Notes under the pieces: generated by a model | Databases searched by the model: none | What the model was told of the DNA's origin: nothing | What the model saw: only the letters and a program-made list of their open reading frames with translations | Assembly: GCF_051954455.1 (NCBI RefSeq) | Contig: NZ_JBQCHS010000006.1 | Location: 1-64,000, forward strand | Length of the DNA: 64,000 nucleotides | Reading direction: 5' to 3' | Source of the DNA: Pseudolysinimonas sp051954455 | GTDB lineage: Bacteria; Actinomycetota; Actinomycetes; Actinomycetales; Microbacteriaceae | Shown here: in pieces, positions 23,204 to 31,439 of the stretch | How the letters are laid out: each line of letters opens with the position of its first letter | Position numbering within the stretch: position 1 is the stretch's first letter | Program-made: the position numbers and the translations under genes

Positions 23204-24373
23204 TCACGCGACGGGGATCGCGCGGCGCGGGTAGGCGGCCATGATGCCGGCCGACACGATCCAGCACGCGCCGATGAGCGCCAGCAGCAGCCCCGCGTGA
23301 CCGGCCGGGAGCAGCCCGGCGAGCCCGGCTCCCACCGCCGCACCCGTCGCCCGGAGGCCGGCCGCGACCGTGAAGACCTGGGAGCGCAGTGCGCGGGGGC
23401 TGTTGCGGGTGCGCAGCAGCAGCATGGCCGCGACGCCCGGGCCGGTCGCGACGCCGGAGAGCCCGACCAGGCCGATGACCACCGGGAAGGGGGCCCCGGC
23501 GGCCGCGGCGAGCGCGAGCGCCCCGGTGGCGGCGAAAGCGGCGCCCATCACGACCGGCGCCGGGATGCGGCGGATGGGCCACGCGGTGACGGCCAGCGAG
23601 CCGACGAGCGCGCCCACGGCGAACCCCGTGACGATCCACGCCGCGTCGCCGACGTGGTGCGTCGCCGCGAGCGCGATGCCGATGGCCGCGATCGGCAGCG
23701 CCCCCTGGCCCACCTGACTCAGCGCGCCCGACGCCGTCACGACGGCGATGGGGCGGTGGGTCGCCAGGAACCGGGAGCCCTGCACGATCTCCCGGACGAC
23801 GCCGGCGCGATCCGGATTCGTGGGGTGCGCGGGCAGCCGCAGCAGCGCGCACGCCACGGTGCCGACCACCGCCGCGCCGGCGAGGACGACGAGCGCGACG
23901 CGGCCCGCATCCGGCACGACGAGCACCGCCGCGACGAGGGCGGGGCCGGCGACGCTGCCGATGTTGTAGCTGAGGGCGTCGGCGCCGAACGCACGCTCGG
24001 GGGAGCCGGGCACGGCGTCCGTCACGAAGCTCGACATGCCGCCCATGAAGAACGGGGTGACCGCTCCCGCGACGACCAGCCCGACGGCCACCAGCGGTGT
24101 CGGCACGACGCCGAGCAGAGCGGTCAGCGCGAAGGCGAGCGCGGTGACGACGCCCGAGAGCACCATGAGGCGGGTCGGGTGCCGGCTCCGGTCGAGCAGT
24201 GCCCCCGCGATCGGCGCGGCCAGGATGCTGGGGGCGAGGGACGCGGCCACCAGTCCGCCTCCGACGGCGACGCTGTGCACCTCCTGGAGCGCGAGCACCG
24301 GGATGGCCGCGGAGGATCCCGCGCTCGCGAGCCGGAGCGGGGTCGACGCCGCGAGATAGGGGACGGCGCTCAC
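23204..24373 (-). CDS. MFS transporter
   Basis: A 389-residue major facilitator with about 12 transmembrane helices, start GTG 24373. The loop between helices 2 and 3 reads ALLDRSRHPTRLM, the MFS motif A position. It resembles drug/solute exporters in length and organisation but no substrate can be assigned. It points towards the kinase cluster, ending 13 bases from the zinc-ribbon FHA gene, and is probably independent of it. Confidence 0.85.
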   Translation of the reverse strand: MSAVPYLAASTPLRLASAGSSAAIPVLALQEVHSVAVGGGLVAASLAPSILAAPIAGALLDRSRHPTRLMVLSGVVTALAFALTALLGVVPTPLVAVGLVVAGAVTPFFMGGMSSFVTDAVPGSPERAFGADALSYNIGSVAGPALVAAVLVVPDAGRVALVVLAGAAVVGTVACALLRLPAHPTNPDRAGVVREIVQGSRFLATHRPIAVVTASGALSQVGQGALPIAAIGIALAATHHVGDAAWIVTGFAVGALVGSLAVTAWPIRRIPAPVVMGAAFAATGALALAAAAGAPFPVVIGLVGLSGVATGPGVAAMLLLRTRNSPRALRSQVFTVAAGLRATGAAVGAGLAGLLPAGHAGLLLALIGACWIVSAGIMAAYPRRAIPVA

Positions 24374-24476
24374 CGACCTCAGTCAACCATCCCTCCCCAG
24401 GGCGCTCCGACGCACGCCGTCCCCGCACCGCGCTCCGGGTGCCGCGCCCGTCTTCGGGATCCGGTGCGATGGGCGC

Positions 24477-27263
24477 ATGCTGCCGCCGGCCGACCCCATC
24501 CGACTCCCGCTGCCCGCGCCGGCGACCCCGCCGCCGCGGAACGGGTTCCCCGTGGTCGCGACCCTGGCGCCCGTGGTCATGTCCCTCGCGGTCTGGGCGC
24601 TCACGCAGTCGGTCCTATCGCTGCTGTTCGCCGGGCTGGGCCCCATGGTCGCGATCGCCGGGCTCGTCGACGCACGGATCCGGCGGCGCCGGCAGCGGCG
24701 TGCGGAGCACGCCCGCCTCGACACGGCATTCGCCCGTTTGACCGAGCGCATCGCCGCAGCGCACGCGGCAGAGCGCGCACGGCGTGAGTCGCTCGTCGTC
24801 CCCGAGGGGGGCGGTACGCAGCGCTGGGCGGTCGACCGGTGGGTACGTCCGGTCGAGCCGGGGTTGGCGCTGCCCGTCCGCATCGGTCGCGGGGCGGTAC
24901 CGTCGGCCATCCGGCTCGACGGTGACGACCCGGTCGAGGGCGACGCGCGCTGGCAGGCGGCGCGTTCGGCGGCGTCGACGGTCGAGGACGCGCCGGTCCT
25001 GGCCGACGCCGCGGAGGGTGTCGGCCTCGTCGGCTCGGGTCCGCTCGCCTCCGCCGCGGCCCGCGCCGTGCTGCTGCAGGTCGCGGCGTCGGTGCGCCCG
25101 ACGGCCGCGATCGTCGCCCCCGGGGACGAGGCCTGGGCCGCGGACCTGCCGCACGCCGCGACCCTCACCGGACCGGCGGGCCGGTTCGACATCCATGACG
25201 GGGAGCGGGAGGTGGTGATCGGCTGGGCGCGCGACGAGGCGGGGCTCCCGCCGGGATGCGGGATCGTGGCGCGCCTCGATGCCGGTGGCCGCGTCCCCGC
25301 CCTCACCCGCGTCGAGGCGGGGCGGCGGGCTCGGGCGCTCGCCGAGGCCGCGACGCGGCACGGGCTCGGGGCCGCGGCGACCGCGCCGCCCGACCGGGTG
25401 GTCCTGGCCGAGCTCCTCGCCGCCGCGCCGCCGCCGGAGCCGGGGGCGCTCGCCGCGCCGATCGGCCGCGACGCCGACGGCGTGGTGACCGTGGATCTCG
25501 TGGCCGACGGACCGCACGCGCTCGTCGGGGGGACCACCGGCTCCGGCAAGAGCGAGCTGCTCGTGAGCTGGGTGCTCTCGATGGCGCATGGCCGATCGCC
25601 GGACGACGTCGGGTTCCTGCTCATCGATTTCAAGGGGGGTGCCGCGTTCGCCCCGCTCGCGGGCGTGCCGCACGTCGTGGGCATCCTGAGCGACCTCGAT
25701 GCGCGCCAGACCCGGCGCGCGATCGAGAGCCTCCGCGCCGAGCTCCTGCGCCGAGAACGCCTGCTCGCCGAGGCGGGCGTGCGCGCGATCGGGGACCTGC
25801 CGCGCGGAACGCTCGCCCGGCTCGTCGTCGTCGTCGACGAGTTCGCCGCGGTCGTCGCGGGCCAGCCCGAGCTGCACGAGGTGTTCGGCGACCTGGCGGC
25901 GCGCGGGCGATCGCTCGGCCTGCATCTCGTCCTCTGCACCCAGCGGCCCGCCGGCGTCGTCCGCGACGGGGTGCTCGCCAACGTGACGCTCCGGATCGGG
26001 CTGCGGATGACGGACCGCGGCGACAGCATCGCGCTGCTCGGGGACGAGGGAGCGGCGAGGATCCCCGCCGAACCGCGCGGCCGCGCGGTCCTCGCGGCCG
26101 GCCCCGGCTCGCGCGCCTTCCAGGTCGCCATCGCCGGGCCCCCGGTGATCGCGGCGGCGCGCGCGACCGCGACGGCGGTCGACCGCGGGAGCGGCGCGGA
26201 TGGGCGGCGCCCCTGGCTCGACCCGCTGCCGACGCCGCTGCCGCTCGCCGATGTCGGCGAGCCGACGGCGGACGGGATCCCGTTCGGCCGGGTCGACCTG
26301 CCCTCCGAGCAGCGTCAGCCGATCGCCGTGCACCGGCCGGCCTCGCACGGCCACCTGCTGGTGCTCGGTGCCACGGGCGCCGGGCGCACGACCGCCCTCG
26401 CCGTGCTCGGGCGCGTGCCGAGAGCGGTCGCGCTGCCCGGCGACCCGGCCGACGCGTGGCAGGTGCTCGAGGGCCTCCTCCGCGCGCCCGACGACGCGGA
26501 TCCCGCCCGACGGCGGCTGCTCGTCGCCGACGACCTCGACCTCCTGCTCGCCCGCGCCGACCCGGAGACCCGTCATGAGCTCGGCGAGCTGCTCGCCCGG
26601 CTGCTCCGTGAGGCGAGCGCGCGCGGCGTGGGCGTCGTCGCCGGCGCCCAGCGCGCGGCCGGCCCGCTGCAACCGCTCCTGGGGTTGTTCGGCTCCCGGC
26701 TCGTGCTGCGGATGCCATCGCGCGAGGAGCACGTGCTCGCCGGAGGAACGGGTGCGGAGTACGACCCGGCCCTGCCGCCCGGCGCCGGCCGCTGGCGGGG
26801 TGCCGTCGTGCAGGTCGCCTGGCCGGGGCCGACGGCGATGCCGCCGGCCGATCCGCCCCCGCTCGCGGTGGCCGAGCCGTATCCGGGGCGACCCCTCGCG
26901 GTCGTGGCCGCGCGTCCCGGCTCGATCCGGGAGTCGCTCGCCGCCGCGGGCCTCCGGGTCTCTCTCGTCGGTGCGGGTGCGGGTGCGGGTGCGGGTGCGG
27001 CGGCGGACGGCGAATCGGACGCGGTCAGGAGCGACGCGTGCGACGTGCTGCTCGGCGACCCGGACGCGTGGCAGGCGGACTGGACCCTCCTCGGCCGCGC
27101 GCGGCGCGAGCTGCCCGTCGCCGTCGTCGGCTGCACCGCCGCCGAGCTGCGCGCGCTCACGCGGACGCGCGACGCCGTCCCGCCCCTGGGAGCGCGGCCC
27201 GGCGAGTGCTGGCTGGTGGACGGGGGAGTCGTGCGGCGCGCTCTCCTGCGCGGCGTCGGGTGA
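24477..27263 (+). CDS. FtsK/SpoIIIE-domain ATPase, EccC-like
   Basis: A 928-residue protein with two N-terminal transmembrane helices (about residues 20-62) followed by at least two FtsK/SpoIIIE ATPase domains. The first has a good Walker A (GTTGSGKSE, Lys358) and Walker B (VVVVDEFAAV). The second P-loop reads GATGAGRTT with Arg637 in place of Lys, so it is probably degenerate. The architecture resembles EccC of type VII secretion rather than the DNA translocase FtsK, because the gamma domain is missing. No WXG100 substrate, EccB/D/E or mycosin gene is nearby. A run of five GTGCGG hexamers encodes a Gly-Ala stretch near residue 835. Confidence 0.85.
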   Translation: MLPPADPIRLPLPAPATPPPRNGFPVVATLAPVVMSLAVWALTQSVLSLLFAGLGPMVAIAGLVDARIRRRRQRRAEHARLDTAFARLTERIAAAHAAERARRESLVVPEGGGTQRWAVDRWVRPVEPGLALPVRIGRGAVPSAIRLDGDDPVEGDARWQAARSAASTVEDAPVLADAAEGVGLVGSGPLASAAARAVLLQVAASVRPTAAIVAPGDEAWAADLPHAATLTGPAGRFDIHDGEREVVIGWARDEAGLPPGCGIVARLDAGGRVPALTRVEAGRRARALAEAATRHGLGAAATAPPDRVVLAELLAAAPPPEPGALAAPIGRDADGVVTVDLVADGPHALVGGTTGSGKSELLVSWVLSMAHGRSPDDVGFLLIDFKGGAAFAPLAGVPHVVGILSDLDARQTRRAIESLRAELLRRERLLAEAGVRAIGDLPRGTLARLVVVVDEFAAVVAGQPELHEVFGDLAARGRSLGLHLVLCTQRPAGVVRDGVLANVTLRIGLRMTDRGDSIALLGDEGAARIPAEPRGRAVLAAGPGSRAFQVAIAGPPVIAAARATATAVDRGSGADGRRPWLDPLPTPLPLADVGEPTADGIPFGRVDLPSEQRQPIAVHRPASHGHLLVLGATGAGRTTALAVLGRVPRAVALPGDPADAWQVLEGLLRAPDDADPARRRLLVADDLDLLLARADPETRHELGELLARLLREASARGVGVVAGAQRAAGPLQPLLGLFGSRLVLRMPSREEHVLAGGTGAEYDPALPPGAGRWRGAVVQVAWPGPTAMPPADPPPLAVAEPYPGRPLAVVAARPGSIRESLAAAGLRVSLVGAGAGAGAGAAADGESDAVRSDACDVLLGDPDAWQADWTLLGRARRELPVAVVGCTAAELRALTRTRDAVPPLGARPGECWLVDGGVVRRALLRGVG
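26971..27000 (+). repeat. hexanucleotide tandem repeat, five GTGCGG units
   Basis: Five perfect 6-bp units inside the EccC-like gene encode alternating Ala and Gly. Unit gain or loss keeps the frame, so length variation would be tolerated. Confidence 0.9.
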
Positions 27264-27348
27264 CCCCCGGGCGGGCGTCGCGGGCCTCCCCACCCCATAT
27301 GTCAGGATCGAACGCGGCATCCGCCGCCCCGGAGAGGAGATCGCGTCG

Positions 27349-28554
27349 ATGACCCGCGACCTGCCCGCCGACCCGCTGATCCGCTCGCTGGTGCAGCGGG
27401 CACGGGCCGCCCAGCTGACCCGGCGCGGCGCGCTCGGACTGGCCGGGGCGGGCGCGCTCAGCATCGCCCTCGCGGCCTGCTCGACCGGTGCGGCGCCGAA
27501 GGCGGCCGCCGACCTCTCCCGCTCGGACCGGACCGTGGTCTGGACGTCGTGGCCGCTCTACCTCGACACCGCCGACGACAAGACCCACCCCACGCTCACG
27601 GCCTTCGAGAAGAAGACCGGCATCCGCGCCTCCTACCGCGAGGACGTGACCGACAACCTCGCCTACTTCGCGTCGGTGAAGGACCGGCTCGTGCAGGGCG
27701 AGGACATCGGCACCGACACGGTCGTCCTCACCGACTGGATGGTCAGTCGCTGGGTGCGCTTCGGCTACGCCCAGAAGCTCGACCACTCCCGGATCCCGAA
27801 CCTGGCGAACCTCAACCCGAAGCTCCGCGACGTCGGCTTCGACCCCGGCCGCCGGTACACCGTTCCGTGGCAGGGCGGCTTCGCCGGCATCGCCTGGAAC
27901 AAGGAGGAGTTCCCGAACGGGTTCGGCGCCGTCAGCGAGATGTTCGCCGAGCCGCGCCTCAAGGGGCGCATCGAGGTGCTCAGCGAGATGCGCGACACGG
28001 TCGGCCTGATCATGCTCGAGAACGGCGTCGGCATCTCCGAGCCCTTCCCGGACGGCGCCTTCGAGCGCGCGCTCGAGGTGATCCGCAAGAACATCGCCGA
28101 CGGCGTGATCCGCGGGGTGAAGGGCAACTCCTACACCGATGACCTCGTCTCGGGGCGGGCGCTCGCCGCGATCGCCTGGTCGGGCGACATCGCCTCCCTC
28201 AACGCCGAGCACGGCGACAAGTGGGAGTTCGCGCTCCCCGACGCCGGCGGCACGCTCTGGAACGACAACTTCATCATCCCGATCGGGTCACGGCACAAGG
28301 CGAACGCCGAGCAGCTCATCGACTGGTACTACCAGCCGGAGGTCGCCGCCGAGGTCGCCGCCTATGTCAACTACATCACCCCGGTCGTCGGCGCCCAGGA
28401 GGCGGCCGCGACGATCGATCCCGCGCTCGCCGAGAACACCCTGATCTTCCCCGACGCCCGCACCCTCGCCCGCGCGAAGATCTGGGTCGACCTCGACCCC
28501 GCGACCGACCAGTCGTACAGCGCGGCGTTCCAAGAGGTTCTGCTGAGCGCCTGA
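27349..28554 (+). CDS. spermidine/putrescine-type ABC transporter substrate-binding lipoprotein
   Basis: A 401-residue PotD/PotF-like binding protein. The N-terminus has a twin-arginine-like TRRGAL sequence and a lipobox ALAAC with Cys44, so it is probably exported folded by Tat and lipid-anchored. The mature part has the family segments VWTSWPLYLD and NFIIPIGSRHK. ATG 27349 is supported by the strong GGAGAGGAGA ribosome-binding site 8 bases upstream. The usual potABC genes (ATPase and two permeases) are absent around it, so this is an orphan copy that must share a transporter encoded elsewhere. A polyamine ligand is inferred from family and neighbours. Confidence 0.88.
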   Translation: MTRDLPADPLIRSLVQRARAAQLTRRGALGLAGAGALSIALAACSTGAAPKAAADLSRSDRTVVWTSWPLYLDTADDKTHPTLTAFEKKTGIRASYREDVTDNLAYFASVKDRLVQGEDIGTDTVVLTDWMVSRWVRFGYAQKLDHSRIPNLANLNPKLRDVGFDPGRRYTVPWQGGFAGIAWNKEEFPNGFGAVSEMFAEPRLKGRIEVLSEMRDTVGLIMLENGVGISEPFPDGAFERALEVIRKNIADGVIRGVKGNSYTDDLVSGRALAAIAWSGDIASLNAEHGDKWEFALPDAGGTLWNDNFIIPIGSRHKANAEQLIDWYYQPEVAAEVAAYVNYITPVVGAQEAAATIDPALAENTLIFPDARTLARAKIWVDLDPATDQSYSAAFQEVLLSA

Positions 28555-28598
28555 GGCGGAGCAGGGGGTCGGGACCCCGGACGCGCGATGATGGCGGG

Positions 28599-29567
28599 AT
28601 GACCGACTCGGATCGCTCCGCCCCCGCACTCGCCGTGACCGCCTACGGCCGCCCCGCCCGCTTCGAGGTCATCGAGCGCGGGGTCGCCGCCCCGGGGCCG
28701 GGCCAGGCCGTGCTCCGCATCGAGGCGGCGTCCCTCAACCCCTACGACCTGACGATCGCATCGGGCGCGAACGACCCCGACGGGAAGCGGCTGCCGCTGG
28801 TCATGGCGCTCGAGGGCGCGGGCGTCGTCACCGCCGTCGGCGCGGACGCCGTCGACGCGACCGGGCGCGAGGTCCGGGTCGGCGACGCGCTCTTCGGCTC
28901 GTTCGGCGGAGCCGCCGCCGGCCTGGTCACGGTCCCGACGGCGGGTCTGTTCCGCCGCCCGGCCGAGGTCGACGCGGGGGAGGCCGCCGGGCTGCTGCTC
29001 GTCGGCACCACGGCCGAGCACGCCCTCGAGACCGTCGTCGTTCGGGAGGGCGACACGGTGCTCGTCCACGGCGCCTCCGGCAGCGTGGGCTCGCTCGCAG
29101 TGCAGCTGGCGGCCCAGCGCGGCGCGACGGTCATCGCGACGGCCTCGGTCGGGCACCACGAGCGCCTGCGCGGCTCCGGCGCGATCCCGGTGATCTACGG
29201 CGACGGACTCGTCGAGCGCGTGCGAGAGCTCGCGCCGCAGGGGGTGACGGCGGCGATCGACACCGTCGGCACCGACGAGGCGCTCGAGACGTCCGTCGCG
29301 CTCCTCGACGACCCGGAGCGCTTGGTGTCGATCGCGAACTTCTCCGGTGCGGTGCAGGAGGCGGGCGGCCGGGTCATCGGCAGCGGGCCGGGCGCCGACC
29401 CGGGCCGCGAGATCCGCGCCGCCGCGCGCCCCCGGCTCGTCGAGGCGCGCGTGGCCGGCGCGATCCACGTGCCCATCGCGCGGCGGTTCCCGCTCCGCGC
29501 GGGCGCCGACGCCTACGCGTTCCTCGCCGACGGGCACGCCGGCGGCAAGGTGATCATCGAGCCCTGA
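28599..29567 (+). CDS. NADPH:quinone oxidoreductase-like medium-chain dehydrogenase
   Basis: A 322-residue MDR-superfamily zinc-independent reductase of the quinone oxidoreductase type. The N-terminal GroES-like domain includes EAASLNPYDLTIASG, and the Rossmann domain has VLVHGASGSVGSLAVQLAAQRGA. The catalytic- and structural-zinc cysteines of alcohol dehydrogenases are absent. It follows the binding-protein gene by 44 bases but the promoter region (GATGAT six bases before ATG) suggests independent transcription. The substrate is unknown. Confidence 0.9.
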   Translation: MTDSDRSAPALAVTAYGRPARFEVIERGVAAPGPGQAVLRIEAASLNPYDLTIASGANDPDGKRLPLVMALEGAGVVTAVGADAVDATGREVRVGDALFGSFGGAAAGLVTVPTAGLFRRPAEVDAGEAAGLLLVGTTAEHALETVVVREGDTVLVHGASGSVGSLAVQLAAQRGATVIATASVGHHERLRGSGAIPVIYGDGLVERVRELAPQGVTAAIDTVGTDEALETSVALLDDPERLVSIANFSGAVQEAGGRVIGSGPGADPGREIRAAARPRLVEARVAGAIHVPIARRFPLRAGADAYAFLADGHAGGKVIIEP

Positions 29568-29588
29568 GCCGCCGAGGCCGGGGCCGGC

Positions 29589-30926
29589 TCAGGGGAGCAG
29601 GCCCTCGATGACTGATACGGCGTCGCGCAGCTGCTCGTCGGTGATGGCGAGACTCGGCAGGAACCGGATCACGTTCCCGTTCGTTCCCGCGGTGAGCAGC
29701 AGCACGCCCTGTCGTGCCGCGCCCTGCGCGACGACCCCGACGACGTCGGCCCGCGGCTCGCCGGTGACGGGGTCGCGCAGCTCGATCGCCATCATCGCGC
29801 CGAGGCCGCGCACCTCGGCGATGACCGGGTGGCGCTCGGCGAGCTCCGCGAGCGCCGCGCGGAGCGTGGCCCCGATCCGCTCGCCCTCCGCCAGCAGCCC
29901 GCGGCGCTCGATCGCCTCGAACACGGCGATCGACGCGGCGCAGGCGACCGGGTTGCCGCCGAACGTGCCGCCGAGTCCGCCCGGGTGGGAGGCGTCCATG
30001 ATCTCGGCGCGTCCGACGACCGCGGCGAGCGGCAGGCCGCCCGCGATGCCCTTCGCGCTCAGGACGAGATCGGGCACGACGCCGAAGTGCTCCGAGGCGA
30101 ACCACCGGCCGGTGCGCGCCATGCCGGACTGGATCTCGTCGGCGATGAACACGATCCCGTTCGCGGCGCACCACTCCTGCAGCGCCGGCAGGTAGCCGTC
30201 GGCCGGGACGACGAATCCGCCCTCGCCCTGGATCGGCTCGACGACCAGGCACGCCAGGTTCTTCGCGCCCGCGTTCTTCTCGAGATAGGCGATCGTCCGC
30301 GCCGCCGCGGCCTCGCCCGACAGGCCGTCGACCAGCGGGTAGGAGTTCGGCGCGCGGTAGACCTCGCCGGCGAACGGCCCGAACCCGTCACGGTACGGCA
30401 TGTTCTTGAAGGTCATCGCCATCGTGAGGTTCGTGCGGGCGTGGTAGGCGTGGTCGATGACCGCGACGCCCTGACGTCCGGTGTGCTTGCGGGCGATCTT
30501 GACGCCGTTCTCGACGGCTTCCGCGCCGGAGTTCACGAGCAGGGCCTTCTTGGCGAAGTCGCCCGGCGTGTGCTCGGCCAGCAGCTCCGCGACGCGCACG
30601 TACGACTCGTAGGGCGTGATCGTGAACATGCCGTGGACGAGATCGGCGACCTGCGCCTGCGCCGCCGCGACCACGTCGTCGTCGGTGTGGCCGATCGTGG
30701 TCACGCCGATGCCGGAGCCGAGGTCGATGAAGGCGTTGCCGTCGACGTCCTCGACGATCGCGCCGTGGGCCCGCGCCAGGAAGACGGGAACCGCGGACGA
30801 CGCGCCGGCGCTGACGGCCGCGAGGCGCCGCTCCTGCAGCTCGACCGAGCGGGGGCCGGGGATCGCCGTGACGACCCGGCGCTCGGTGCCGACCGTGGAT
30901 ACGTTGGGGGCGTGGACCTCGACCAT
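29589..30926 (-). CDS. gabT: 4-aminobutyrate aminotransferase, first copy
   Basis: A 445-residue class III PLP aminotransferase, predicted to convert GABA and 2-oxoglutarate to succinate semialdehyde and glutamate. The PLP lysine is Lys292 in LSAKGIAGGLPLAAV; the PLP-phosphate region LLVNSGAEAVENGVKIAR and the segment IADEIQSGMARTG are canonical. The ATG at 30926 is the only usable start because upstream codons lack alternatives, and the 5' end overlaps the divergent osmC gene by 15 bases. GABA specificity is by family; other omega-amino acids are possible. Confidence 0.92.
   Translation of the reverse strand: MVEVHAPNVSTVGTERRVVTAIPGPRSVELQERRLAAVSAGASSAVPVFLARAHGAIVEDVDGNAFIDLGSGIGVTTIGHTDDDVVAAAQAQVADLVHGMFTITPYESYVRVAELLAEHTPGDFAKKALLVNSGAEAVENGVKIARKHTGRQGVAVIDHAYHARTNLTMAMTFKNMPYRDGFGPFAGEVYRAPNSYPLVDGLSGEAAAARTIAYLEKNAGAKNLACLVVEPIQGEGGFVVPADGYLPALQEWCAANGIVFIADEIQSGMARTGRWFASEHFGVVPDLVLSAKGIAGGLPLAAVVGRAEIMDASHPGGLGGTFGGNPVACAASIAVFEAIERRGLLAEGERIGATLRAALAELAERHPVIAEVRGLGAMMAIELRDPVTGEPRADVVGVVAQGAARQGVLLLTAGTNGNVIRFLPSLAITDEQLRDAVSVIEGLLP
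30900..30905 (+). promoter_or_regulatory. putative -10 box (TACGTT) before osmC, inside gabT
   Basis: TACGTT is followed by GGGGGC and GTG 30912, and lies within the first codons of gabT on the other strand. Confidence 0.55.
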
Positions 30927-31379
30927 GCGTACACGGTAGCCGTCGAATGGCAGGGGAATCGCGGTACCGGCACGTCCGGATATCGCGACTACGGTCGCCA
31001 GACGATCCTGCGGGTCGCGGGCAAGCCGGACCTCCTCGCCTCGGCCGATCGCGCGTTCCACGGCGACCGCGATCGATGGAATCCGGAGGACCTCCTGGTC
31101 GCCTCTCTCAGCGAGTGCCACCTGCTCAGCTACCTCCACGCCGCCACCCGCGCGGGCGTCGTCGTCGAGGAGTACACCGACGAGGCGATCGGGACCATGC
31201 GGCAGGAGGGCGACGGCGGCCGCTTCACCGAGGTCGTGCTCCGCCCGCGCGTCGTGATCTCGGCGGGGGACCCCGAGCTCGCCCAGTCGCTCCACGCCGA
31301 GGCGGCCCGCATGTGCTTCATCGCGGCGAGCGTCAACTTCCCGGTGCGCCACGAGCCGATCACGACGGTGCGCGACTGA
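30912..31379 (+). CDS. OsmC family protein
   Basis: A 155-residue OsmC/Ohr-like protein. The two redox cysteines are visible in SLSECHLLSYLH and AARMCFIAASVNFPV; such proteins reduce organic hydroperoxides. GTG 30912 is the only plausible start, which makes its 5' end overlap gabT head-to-head by 15 bases. The N-terminal Gly/Arg-containing segment matches homologues (EWQGNRGTGTSGYRDYG). Confidence 0.92.
   Translation: MDLDHAYTVAVEWQGNRGTGTSGYRDYGRQTILRVAGKPDLLASADRAFHGDRDRWNPEDLLVASLSECHLLSYLHAATRAGVVVEEYTDEAIGTMRQEGDGGRFTEVVLRPRVVISAGDPELAQSLHAEAARMCFIAASVNFPVRHEPITTVRD
30933..30938 (-). promoter_or_regulatory. putative -10 box (TACCGT) before gabT, inside osmC
   Basis: On the minus strand TACCGT is followed by six bases (GTACGC) and the gabT ATG at 30926. 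It lies inside the osmC coding region. Confidence 0.55.
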
Positions 31380-31425
31380 CCTTCGAACGAACTGAATGTT
31401 GCGCCGCGAAACGATCGGCCGGTCG

Positions 31426-31431
31426 TAGCGT
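31426..31431 (+). promoter_or_regulatory. putative -10 box (TAGCGT) before the MFS transporter
   Basis: TAGCGT lies eight bases before ATG 31440; the upstream stretch is unusually AT-rich for this window (ACTGAATGTTG). Confidence 0.5.
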
Positions 31432-31439
31432 CCGATCCC

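Noticed and set aside
26971..27000. CRISPR-like repeats
   Set aside because: These are perfect 6-bp units without spacers inside a coding region; no CRISPR array or cas gene was found in the window.
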